DNA of 64,000 nt from Arcticibacterium sp964021845 (GTDB lineage: Bacteria; Bacteroidota; Bacteroidia; Cytophagales; Spirosomataceae), in contig NZ_CAXHZC010000008.1 in the NCBI RefSeq assembly GCF_964021845.1, positions 184,894 to 248,893 of the forward strand, written 5' to 3'. How positions within the stretch are numbered: position 1 is the stretch's first letter; every line of letters begins with the position of its first letter. Positions 43,362 to 51,378 of this stretch are shown here, in pieces. The position numbers and the translations under genes are program-made. Under the pieces are notes generated by a model. The model was not told the DNA's origin. It did not search any database and saw nothing but the letters and a program-made list of their open reading frames with translations.

Positions 43362-44315
43362 CTAACCATTTAAGTTTTGACTTTGTTCCACTATATATCT
43401 GGGTCTTGCTTTTATTTCTTGGTAAACCTTACCTAAGTATTCGCCTATTAAGCCTAATGCTATCATATTGGAACCACTAAAATAGGCCATAGGAAGCAGG
43501 GTGGAGGTCCAGCCCTGTACGGTTATACCTACTAATTTGCTATAAAGTACATAGGCCGTAATGCCTAAAGCCAATAGGAAATTAAAAATGCCAAACCATA
43601 GAACTAAACGCATGGGCGTGGTAGAAAAAGATGTAATGCCATTCCAAGCAAAGGCTAACATTTTGGAAAGCGGATACTTGCTTTCGCCAGCTTCTCTTAT
43701 TTTTCTCGCATAAAAAACCTTATCTGACTTAAAACCAATGGTAGGAATGATACCTCTAATAAAAAGATTGACCTCTTTATATGACGCTAATTCTCTAATA
43801 ACTTCTTTTGACATGAGTCTGAAGTCGGCATGATTAAAAACTACGGGCACGCCCATTTTTTGCATGACCTTATAGAAAGACTCTGCTGTCATTCTTTTGA
43901 AAAAACTATCTGAAGAGCGGTCGTCTCTGACGCCATAAACCACATGAGAGCCGTCTAAGAAACTTTTGACCATTTTCTCAATGACATTAATGTCGTCTTG
44001 GAGGTCGGCGTCAATGGTGATAAAAGCATCAAAATCTTCTGTGTTTTCTAAAAGGCCTGCTAAACAAGCACTTTGATGCCCAAAGTTTTTTGACAATTTT
44101 ATGCCGGCAGTAGATGGATTTTTTGAAGTTAAATCTGCTATGATTTCCCAGGTTTTGTCTTTGCTGCCATCATCCACTAAGCATAGCTTACTGCTTTCGG
44201 CCACCAAGCCTTTAGTTTTCAAGTTTTGAAGGTATACACTTAACTTTTCATGAGAGGCATGTAAAATTTCCTCTTCATTATAACAAGGGACTACTATCAG
44301 CAGAGATTTCTCCAT
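43362..44315 (-). CDS. GT2 family glycosyltransferase (DPM1/GtrB-like)
   Basis: 317 residues. N-terminal GT-A catalytic domain with VVPCYNEEEIL, LVDDGSKDKTW and the acceptor-side motif TIDADLQDD. Two C-terminal membrane segments (about 230-300) anchor it. This architecture belongs to polyprenyl-phosphate sugar transferases that load a sugar onto undecaprenyl phosphate. It diverges from a set of three plus-strand genes containing another GT2 of the same type; the intergenic region holds a -7 box for each direction. Confidence 0.9.
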   Translation of the reverse strand: MEKSLLIVVPCYNEEEILHASHEKLSVYLQNLKTKGLVAESSKLCLVDDGSKDKTWEIIADLTSKNPSTAGIKLSKNFGHQSACLAGLLENTEDFDAFITIDADLQDDINVIEKMVKSFLDGSHVVYGVRDDRSSDSFFKRMTAESFYKVMQKMGVPVVFNHADFRLMSKEVIRELASYKEVNLFIRGIIPTIGFKSDKVFYARKIREAGESKYPLSKMLAFAWNGITSFSTTPMRLVLWFGIFNFLLALGITAYVLYSKLVGITVQGWTSTLLPMAYFSGSNMIALGLIGEYLGKVYQEIKARPRYIVEQSQNLNG

Positions 44316-44341
44316 TCACGGAACTATAATTATTGGGTAAA

Positions 44342-44410
44342 CAAAAGTAACAAAGTCTAACACAAATTCAGGCATGACTTCCAACTCCTCATAAAGGTTT
44401 ATTACTTTTG
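44342..44410. promoter_or_regulatory. Divergent -7 boxes between the GT2 gene and the membrane-protein operon
   Basis: TACTTTTG on the minus strand (44349-44342) and TACTTTTG on the plus strand (44403-44410), both perfect TAnnTTTG. Clear -33 elements are not seen at the ideal distance. Confidence 0.5.
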
Positions 44411-44430
44411 GGTTCGTCAGCACTATTCTT

Positions 44431-45906
44431 ATGAATTTACGGCTCTCTATACTTAGAGTTTCTACACTTATTTATATAGCGTTTCCTCTAATTCCATTCT
44501 TTTTAGGTTGGGTTAGGTTGGAGTATGGTATTCCTATGCTTGGTTTGCTTTTTTACGGCGGGTTTAATTATGTAAAGTCACTTGATTTTAAAGAGCGTTT
44601 TGTTCTTAGAAAAAGAGACTTGTTAATTGGCCTTGCTATCCTCAGTGTATGGCTGCTGTTTTCAGGGGCTGGAGGTATGGGTTATCAGGTTTCTGACCAT
44701 GTCAAAAATAATACCTTGGCAAAAGAATTGAGCAATCTGAGCTGGCCGCTTCAATATGACGTGGATGGCGAAAAAATGTACCTCAGTCATTATCTGTCCT
44801 TTTATATAGTAGGTCCTTTTGTCGCAGGATTTATTGGTTATCCTTATGCACAGCTTGTTGTTTTTTTATGGACAACTTTAGGCGTTTTCTTAGGTGTATT
44901 TTGGCTGGCTCGTGCAGCAGGAGGTTTCAACTGGCGTTTCTTTTTATTTTTTATCTTTTTTGGAGGGATTTCAGTCTTCTCCTTCATTTTTAAATATGAA
45001 GGTGGTTTTATAACTGAAATAGTCAAACGTGTAAATGAACACGGTTTTGTTTTCTGGATGAATAGTTGGGATGTGATTCCTTTAAATTACCTGCATATTA
45101 CAGATATGCTTTACTGGACACCGCAGCATTTTATTCCTGCTATCTTGGGAATCGGGATTTTGCTAAATGATAGTTTAATTGATAAAAACATATCTTTTAC
45201 ACCTTTTTTGCTCTGCCTCTTAGTAATGTGGTCACCTCTAATTTTGGTGGGTATTTTTCCATATTTCGTTTTTGTTTTATTTCAAAACAGATTTAAAGAC
45301 GTTTTCAATATTACTAACCTAGTGGTAGGGCCCATAATCTTTCTTTTTCTAGCTAGTTATTTATTGGCGATAGAGTCAGGAGATTTGGTCAAACATTTCA
45401 TTTTTACAGCCGAAGGAGCGGAGCTAAGAGAGCAGATATTGGTTTTCTTCTATTTTTTATTTTTCGAAGTAGTAGTTTGGGTGTTACCCATATATTTCAT
45501 CAAAAGAGGGAAATGGAAAAACGGAGAGAAACCACTTTTTATAGTTCTGAGTTTGGTCTTATTTACAATTCCGCTTTACAGGTTTGGTCTTTGGAACGAC
45601 TGGTGTAATAGAGTTTCCATGCCTTCATTGGTACTGCTTTCTGTTTTTGCTTATAAAGCTTTTATGGCATCCAAAAAACTTAAGCGAGTTTGGATGATTA
45701 CTTTATTGGTTTTGGCTTCTAATGGTCCAATGATGGATATGGTGGGTTCGCTTAAATATTCAGGCTATAAACCTAAGTTTAGACCACCATATGAACAAGA
45801 AGTTTTAAGTTTGCCTGAGATATGTGTGGCTTATCCTATTACCCAGTTTGTAGCGGCAGAAGATAGCTTCTTTTTCAAGTACTTGGCGAAAAAGCCAAAT
45901 AAATGA
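44431..45906 (+). CDS. Polytopic membrane protein, possible GT-C-type glycosyltransferase
   Basis: 491 residues with roughly 11-12 hydrophobic segments. A long loop between about 75 and 125 contains VSDHVKNNTLAKEL. Another hydrophilic segment (about 195-225, NSWDVIPLNYLHITDML) carries conserved-looking acidic and aromatic residues. The topology with a large first loop resembles GT-C glycosyltransferases that use polyprenyl-phosphate sugars, but no signature is recognised. It is first in a three-gene unit with a GT2 gene, and diverges from a second GT2. Confidence 0.7.
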   Translation: MNLRLSILRVSTLIYIAFPLIPFFLGWVRLEYGIPMLGLLFYGGFNYVKSLDFKERFVLRKRDLLIGLAILSVWLLFSGAGGMGYQVSDHVKNNTLAKELSNLSWPLQYDVDGEKMYLSHYLSFYIVGPFVAGFIGYPYAQLVVFLWTTLGVFLGVFWLARAAGGFNWRFFLFFIFFGGISVFSFIFKYEGGFITEIVKRVNEHGFVFWMNSWDVIPLNYLHITDMLYWTPQHFIPAILGIGILLNDSLIDKNISFTPFLLCLLVMWSPLILVGIFPYFVFVLFQNRFKDVFNITNLVVGPIIFLFLASYLLAIESGDLVKHFIFTAEGAELREQILVFFYFLFFEVVVWVLPIYFIKRGKWKNGEKPLFIVLSLVLFTIPLYRFGLWNDWCNRVSMPSLVLLSVFAYKAFMASKKLKRVWMITLLVLASNGPMMDMVGSLKYSGYKPKFRPPYEQEVLSLPEICVAYPITQFVAAEDSFFFKYLAKKPNK

Positions 45907-45944
45907 AATATTTTAGTTTTTTGAATTGCCTTTGATAAAGATAA

Positions 45945-46886
45945 ATGTCTGAAAATATTACCATTTTAATTCCAGTTTTTAACGACTGGGACGCACTTTC
46001 CAAGCTTCTAGAAAAAATAGAAGAGCAGGCTGTTTTGCTGAAAATTAGGTTTTCAATTCAAGTGATGAACGACTGCTCTAGTTTGCAAGTGGAGGTAGCT
46101 ACTTACCCAAGTTTAGATATTTCTGTAGTGCATTTATTAAGAAATGTTGGGCATCAAAAAGCGATAGCCATTGGTTTATCACATTTGGCACATTCAGGTA
46201 CTGAATCAAACGTAATAGTAATGGATGCCGATGGTGAAGATAGGCCAAGCGACATCCCAGCTATGATTAAGGCAAATGCTGAAAATCCAGATAAAATTAT
46301 TTTTGCTCACAGAAGTAAAAGAAGCGAAGGCTTTGTCTTTAAAATCTCTTACCTGATTTATAAGTTTATTTTCAAAATGCTAACAGGTAAGATCATCACT
46401 TTTGGGAATTTCTCTATGGTGCCGTATACCATGTTAAAGAAGCTGGCTTTTGTGTCTGAAATCTGGAATAACTACCCAGGTGGTGTTATTCGTTCTAAAT
46501 TGCCTTATTCATCTATTCCCTTGGAGCGTGGGAAACGACTGGCGGGTGAGTCAAAAATGAACTTTGTGTCTTTGGTGCTTCATGGCATGAGTACTATTGC
46601 GGTGTTTTTAGATGTAACCGCTATCAGGATTATGCTTTTTTCCATATTCTTAATTGCCTGTTCTTTTTTAGGAATTATGGTGGTTTTTGAAATGAAATTT
46701 ATAGCCCAAATGGCTACGCCCGGCTGGGCGTCTTCCGTGGTTTCTGGTTTTACCATCATCGTGTTGCAAGCCTTTTTTATCTCCCTGTTTTTGGTATTTA
46801 CGGTGCTGAGCTATAGAAGCAATAAGCATTTTATTCCGCTGACAGATTATAAGCCATTTATAGAAAAAATAGAGAAAATCTCATAG
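45945..46886 (+). CDS. GT2 family glycosyltransferase, membrane anchored
   Basis: 313 residues. GT-A domain with ILIPVFNDWDAL and the catalytic VMDADGEDRPSD motif. Two C-terminal transmembrane segments (about 220-295) follow. It is a distant paralogue of the GT2 at 43362-44315, with the same fold and a likely polyprenyl-phosphate acceptor. It lies 38 bp after one polytopic membrane protein gene and 6 bp before another, indicating a single operon. Confidence 0.88.
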   Translation: MSENITILIPVFNDWDALSKLLEKIEEQAVLLKIRFSIQVMNDCSSLQVEVATYPSLDISVVHLLRNVGHQKAIAIGLSHLAHSGTESNVIVMDADGEDRPSDIPAMIKANAENPDKIIFAHRSKRSEGFVFKISYLIYKFIFKMLTGKIITFGNFSMVPYTMLKKLAFVSEIWNNYPGGVIRSKLPYSSIPLERGKRLAGESKMNFVSLVLHGMSTIAVFLDVTAIRIMLFSIFLIACSFLGIMVVFEMKFIAQMATPGWASSVVSGFTIIVLQAFFISLFLVFTVLSYRSNKHFIPLTDYKPFIEKIEKIS

Positions 46887-46892
46887 AACTTT

Positions 46893-48044
46893 ATGTCATT
46901 ACTTACCGGTTATTTAGAGAAGATAGAAGCTTGGGTGGCGTCTTTTGTGTCGGCAGAAAACTGGAGGATTAAGACGGTGTTCTTATGTGCTTTGGTGGTG
47001 GTGCTGTCGTTTTTTAATAATATCTCACCGCTTAAATCTTTTGGAGATTTTTATCAATCAGTGTTTGTAGACAAGACAGAGCATTTTCTTTATCAAACCG
47101 TAGAAGACCGTGCTAAGTCGCTTACTTCAAATTTTGATTATGAACCTTATTCAGGAAAGGAGAGTAGAACTTTTAGGCTGGTAGCACCTCTTTTTGTTAG
47201 AGTTTTAGGCATTTCTCATATTAGTATTGTGCTTTATGGTTTGCAGTTGCTTTGTGGGCTGTTATTCTTTTATATGCTCACTGGTTTTATTAATGACTTA
47301 CTGAAAGATAAAGCTGCCACGTTTTATGCCATGCTGGGCATAGCTTCTATTTATTTGGGAGTTTGTTTTTTTATAGACAATGGTGGTTATGGTGACTTAT
47401 TCTCTTACTTCTTCTTATTTCTAGGCATCTATTTCGCTCGGAAACCTTACCTGGTATTTATCTTTTTGAGCTTAGCTTTTTGGAACGACGAAAGAGCGTT
47501 TGTTGGTAGTGGATTGGCTTTTGTGTGGCTTTGGTGGTATCCGCAGTTTAAAGCAAATGAGAAGATAAAGATTAAGTTTAACTGGTCTATGGTGGCCGTT
47601 ATTTTGGCTTGGGGAGCTTGGGTGGCCGGTAGGTATTATTTAATGAATGTGGTGGGAATGAAACCTACTTATAATCCAGATGGCGAGTTTGCTATTAGAA
47701 TACAGCAAAGCATAGACTCTTTAGGTTTTAGGCTCTTATGGCAGTTTGAAGGCTGGTGGTTATTGTTTCTTCTGGCAGGAGCTATTCTGTGGACTAAGAA
47801 AGAATATTTGGCACTGGCTCCTATGTTTATTGCAGGTGCGGCCTCCACACTTTCTGCCATGATCATTTATGATTCTACCAGAAGCGGGACTTTCGCTTTT
47901 ATCACCATATTCTTCTGCCTAGCCATTTGCAAAAGATACTTAACAGAAAGACAGCTGCGACTTATTTTATTAGGAATAGCCTTGCTCTGTTTCCTACACC
48001 CAATGGCAAACAAAACGCATGGGATGGGGTTCTTTTTGATGTAG
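46893..48044 (+). CDS. Polytopic membrane protein of unknown function
   Basis: 383 residues with about nine hydrophobic segments and a large hydrophilic loop near 45-100 (SFGDFYQSVFVDKTEHFLYQTVEDRAKS). The loop placement suggests a GT-C-like enzyme or a flippase component, but no motif decides. It starts 6 bp after the GT2 gene and shares its operon. No terminator was seen downstream. Confidence 0.7.
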   Translation: MSLLTGYLEKIEAWVASFVSAENWRIKTVFLCALVVVLSFFNNISPLKSFGDFYQSVFVDKTEHFLYQTVEDRAKSLTSNFDYEPYSGKESRTFRLVAPLFVRVLGISHISIVLYGLQLLCGLLFFYMLTGFINDLLKDKAATFYAMLGIASIYLGVCFFIDNGGYGDLFSYFFLFLGIYFARKPYLVFIFLSLAFWNDERAFVGSGLAFVWLWWYPQFKANEKIKIKFNWSMVAVILAWGAWVAGRYYLMNVVGMKPTYNPDGEFAIRIQQSIDSLGFRLLWQFEGWWLLFLLAGAILWTKKEYLALAPMFIAGAASTLSAMIIYDSTRSGTFAFITIFFCLAICKRYLTERQLRLILLGIALLCFLHPMANKTHGMGFFLM

Positions 48045-48101
48045 GGGAGATTAACCCTTACTACAAGCTTCGGAGGACATCTATTCGGCTTAAATACTTG
48101 A

Positions 48102-48506
48102 TTAATACTTCAACAAATCACTCAAAGCATGCAAAAAAGTCGTTTCCTTTTTATTGAAGCCATGGAAAGATTCAGCGATTTTTTCGGCAGTATTGTAGAT
48201 TAATTGTCTGTTTTTCTCTGTGAACAGTTTTGGATGCTCTTTCATGTAATCGCCAAACTCCTGCAAGGTGTTTCCTTCATGCCAGTCGTTTTCGTGAAGC
48301 CAACTGAATACAATCTCTATTTGATAAGCAGCATCAGTGTCAAACTCGTCAAAAGTATCTTCTAAGGGAAGCCACTGTTCTTTTACAATGCTGTCTAGCT
48401 TTTCTACTTCGTCAAACCGCACTGTGCCGTCTGCATCTGCAATTCCATAAAATACTCGGCCTAGCTGCTGATAAAAGCTCAGCATCGTTTCGTTTGAAGG
48501 TTTCAT
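48102..48506 (-). CDS. Small acidic helical protein, possibly TerB-like
   Basis: 134 residues without signal or membrane segment. It is helix-rich and acidic, with DADGTVRFDEVEKLDSIV near residue 24 and YNTAEKIAESFHGFNKKETTFLHALSDLL at the end. The pattern of an Asp-containing loop followed by helices recalls TerB-like domains, but the match is weak, so I leave the function open. It lies beside the repeat-containing accessory patch. Confidence 0.6.
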   Translation of the reverse strand: MKPSNETMLSFYQQLGRVFYGIADADGTVRFDEVEKLDSIVKEQWLPLEDTFDEFDTDAAYQIEIVFSWLHENDWHEGNTLQEFGDYMKEHPKLFTEKNRQLIYNTAEKIAESFHGFNKKETTFLHALSDLLKY

Positions 48507-48603
48507 GTCTGTTTTTCTTTTTTGTAAAGCTAAACAAGAGGCTTAAATTAGATGCTGAGTTTGCTCAGTGGTAATGCTGCTGTTGGTCATGTTTTGGCGA
48601 GAA

Positions 48604-48673
48604 CTCTGCGAAGCTTGTAGCTTCGTAGGAGTGTTAATCAGCCTCTAGCTGATATCTGCTCCTTGTTCAAACC
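48604..48673. repeat. 70-bp palindromic intergenic repeat, copy A
   Basis: Direct repeat with copy B at 49207-49276; 59 of 70 positions agree by hand alignment without gaps. It has two hairpins, GAAGCT/AGCTTC and ATCAGC/GCTGAT. Copy differences fall mostly in loops and spacers, so both stems are kept. Confidence 0.75.
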
Positions 48674-48707
48674 TGAGGTTGGCCAACACCGCCCCTCTAA
48701 CTATATT

Positions 48708-49121
48708 CTAATAGGCATTTTTTATTACAAAATCCAAAAAATCTAAATATTCCGTAACTTCAAGATTACCAACCTCGTCAAGGAAGACAATATTTCCATT
48801 TGTTTCAAAACAGTAATGTCCTCCAGTTTGGTCGTCGCAAAAAGGAATATACCTTGGCAAGAAGAAGTCAATTTTTTTTAATACTTGTAATATTGAACCC
48901 TTTTGGTTTGTTTCAACAGGTAATAAAACTAAACCACCAAAATATTTGGCTTTAAAATAGAGCCAGAATTGTTTAAAATGGTTAGGAAATTGAAAACCTA
49001 GTATGCCCTCTATCTTTTGAAAAGAGTCATCATTCAATTCAACTTGTTCGAAATAAATTCCAAACAAGGGATTACCCTCAGAGTTTATTTTATGAAAATC
49101 TAAAAAATCTTCAAATCTCAT
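48708..49121 (-). CDS. SMI1/KNR4 (SUKH) family protein
   Basis: 137 residues. The SUKH fold is suggested by IEGILGFQFPNHFKQFWLYFKA, then YIPFCDDQTGGHYCFETNGNIVFLDE and a final EYLDFLDFVI helix. SUKH proteins are frequently immunity proteins against polymorphic or contact-dependent toxins, and some are regulatory. No toxin gene is next to it, so it would be an orphan. It is flanked by the two 70-bp repeats, suggesting it belongs to an exchangeable cassette. Confidence 0.8.
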   Translation of the reverse strand: MRFEDFLDFHKINSEGNPLFGIYFEQVELNDDSFQKIEGILGFQFPNHFKQFWLYFKAKYFGGLVLLPVETNQKGSILQVLKKIDFFLPRYIPFCDDQTGGHYCFETNGNIVFLDEVGNLEVTEYLDFLDFVIKNAY

Positions 49122-49206
49122 CGTCGTAAACTTAATTTATTTTAATAATAAGTAATTATGAACGCCTCCCATTTCTTGAGCTCTAAAATACCAATGCAAT
49201 TTTTCG

Positions 49207-49276
49207 CTCTGCCAAGCTGGAAGCTTCGTAGGATTATTAATCAGCCTCTGGCTGATATTCGCTAATTATTCAAACC
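49207..49276. repeat. 70-bp palindromic intergenic repeat, copy B
   Basis: Second copy, same orientation as copy A. The stems AAGCT/AGCTT and ATCAGC/GCTGAT are kept. It lies between the SUKH gene and the frameshifted small gene. Confidence 0.75.
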
Positions 49277-49294
49277 AGCCATTCGTAAGCACCT

Positions 49295-49321
49295 CACCGA
49301 AGCTACAATTTATCGGCTTCG
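49295..49321. repeat. Small inverted repeat next to copy B
   Basis: CCGAAGC (near 49297) pairs with GCTTCGG (near 49315) around an AT-rich loop. It has no T-run. It may be part of the repeat-rich patch. Confidence 0.4.
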
Positions 49322-49416
49322 GAGATCAGAACAATATATATACTCTTTGAAGAACCATAAGAAGAAACAAGAATACTCCGAGAATGAAAAATCTTTAGAC
49401 TTCCTACTGCTAGTTC

Positions 49417-49823
49417 TTAATCACAAATATTCAATGAATCACATATCCAATTTAATGAATCTGGTCTAACAAGACCGAACTCTTCAAAATCCCTTTTTAA
49501 AATTAAAATATAGGAAGCCTCATGTTCCTTTTTAGAACAAATGACAGGGAACTTTTTACCAATGAATTCTTTTTTCTCCTTATACAAAGGAGAGCCGGTA
49601 TTTTCATTACTTCTAAATGTTATTGAATTTATAGTATACTTGTAACGAGTCCATACTCCTTCGTTAAGTGCTATATGAAAATCCGTAATTTCTCCTGTCA
49701 CTATAAGACTATCTTTTGCAAACTCAATCTTATTTGTCCAAATAGTTTTACTACCACTAAAATAATGAATACAAATAGGCCTATTCTCAATAGGCTATTC
49801 AATATTCCTTTTACTTTTTCCAT
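49417..49823 (-). pseudogene. Small membrane-anchored protein gene disrupted by a frameshift
   Basis: The main frame (GTG 49701 to 49417) gives 94 residues without a good N-terminus. Upstream in the same frame the sequence stays readable (SGSKTIWTNKIEFAKDSLIV) back to a TAG near 49795. In another frame, an ATG at 49823 encodes a basic start plus membrane helix (MEKVKGILNSLLRIGLFVF). Joining the two near 49755-49770 would give a normal signal-anchor protein of about 135 residues. A one-base deletion, perhaps in the T4 run there, explains the break. It could also be a sequencing error. Confidence 0.5.
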
Positions 49824-49947
49824 TTCATTATTCTACTCACTTACCTTAAAGTCAAACCCATACTTCTAGCTCATTGCTTTTAGGTTTCCTACTAAATCAT
49901 CAATTGTATTATTAATCCTTACTCTGCGTTCTTACGGTTTTTGTCTC

Positions 49948-51378
49948 CTAAAACCACCCCTGCACCCATTGCGGAGCAAAGAAAAGACCTAGTACTATAA
50001 AGGCTAAAATGGCTAAATAGAGGGTTTGAGCAACGGGAATAGCTTTGTATTCTAGAAGTTCTGATGGCTTTTTAAGAAACATGTAATACGGGATTTTTAA
50101 GTAGTAATAAATAGACACTGCCGTATTTATTAATCCAAATACTAAAACCCATAAAAGTATTTTTTGACCACCGCTGGCATATTGCTCATAGATGGAGCTG
50201 AACACTAAGAATTTTGACGTAAAACCTGCCGTAGGAGGTAAGCCAACTAAACCTATCATCAAGACTAAACCTATTAGGGCCAAAAAGATAAACTTTTGGC
50301 TTAAGCCCGCCATACTTTCAAAGAGGTAAGACTTCGTCTGGTTTGAAATAATATCAAGCAAAAGAAATGCTCCAGCCGACATGAAAATATAAACAGCCAA
50401 ATAGAAAATGGAGGCTTGAAAGCCGGCCCCTTGAAAAGCTAAAAGGCCAATGAGTATAAAACCTGCTTGGGCTATGCCAGAGTAACCCATCATTCGTTTA
50501 GTATCTTTCTGCGAAATGGCCGCAAAGTTACCAATCAATATAGAAAGCAATATGATTACACTTAACAGTAAAGTGGCATCTACGGGTACGGATATAAGTA
50601 TTTTATTAATTAAGAATATCGCACCTATTTTAGGAGCAACAGCCAAAAAAGACACCAAAGGCGTAGGTGTGGCCTCATAAACGTCAGGTGCCCAAATATG
50701 AAAAGGAGCAGCGGAGAGTTTGAAAAGTGGGCCTGCTAAAGTTAAAGCAAGGGCAGTTAAAATAACCCAATTTTGGTTGGCTGCTACATTGGTTTGAAAG
50801 GCTTCGGCATTGAAATTCAAGGTACCAGCGGCACCATAAAACAAAGAAATACCGTAAAGCATAATTGCGGTGCTAGCCGCTCCAAAAATCAAATATTTAA
50901 TGCTGGCCTCAAGGTTTTTAGTTTTGCCATTCATGGCCACTAATATGTAAGAGCAGATAGAAACAGTTTCTAAAGCCACAAACATACTGATGAAACTATT
51001 AGCCATAATTATGGAGAGTAGCCCCAGCACTATACTCAGCAGCATGACGTAAAACTCGCCGTCTAGGTCATGTTTCATTACGCGTATATGCAGCATAATG
51101 GCCAGTGCTGCCACTAAGGTCAGTTCTTTGCCTAAGGAGCTAATATGGTCGGTGAGAAATAAACCATTAAATATAGTTTGCGGCTCTGTTTGACCTAATA
51201 CTAGTATGAATGCTAATAAAAAGGCTAAGAAAGTAATACTCCAAGCTGCGGTTCTAAATGCGGTTGTTTTTTGACCGAAGGCTATTAAAATGATGGTCAG
51301 TACTATTCCTAAAACCAAATTGATTTCGGCAGAAATAGCGGAAGTGCTAGAAAGGATATGTGAAAGCTGCTCTAACAT
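49948..51378 (-). CDS. nuoN: NADH-quinone oxidoreductase subunit N
   Basis: 476 residues with about 13-14 membrane helices. The antiporter-like proton-pump signature includes the glutamate of ALETVSICSYIL and lysines in KYLIFGAAST and LFKLSAAPFHIWAPDVYEATPTP. It starts one base after the nuoM stop, so the pair is tightly coupled. It is one of the three proton-pumping membrane subunits of complex I. Confidence 0.95.
   Translation of the reverse strand: MLEQLSHILSSTSAISAEINLVLGIVLTIILIAFGQKTTAFRTAAWSITFLAFLLAFILVLGQTEPQTIFNGLFLTDHISSLGKELTLVAALAIMLHIRVMKHDLDGEFYVMLLSIVLGLLSIIMANSFISMFVALETVSICSYILVAMNGKTKNLEASIKYLIFGAASTAIMLYGISLFYGAAGTLNFNAEAFQTNVAANQNWVILTALALTLAGPLFKLSAAPFHIWAPDVYEATPTPLVSFLAVAPKIGAIFLINKILISVPVDATLLLSVIILLSILIGNFAAISQKDTKRMMGYSGIAQAGFILIGLLAFQGAGFQASIFYLAVYIFMSAGAFLLLDIISNQTKSYLFESMAGLSQKFIFLALIGLVLMIGLVGLPPTAGFTSKFLVFSSIYEQYASGGQKILLWVLVFGLINTAVSIYYYLKIPYYMFLKKPSELLEYKAIPVAQTLYLAILAFIVLGLFFAPQWVQGWF

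Noticed and set aside
48604..49276. Integron attC sites
   Set aside because: The arrangement of gene plus palindrome fits, but RYYYAAC and GTTRRRY core sites are not present in the right orientation and no integron integrase is in the window.
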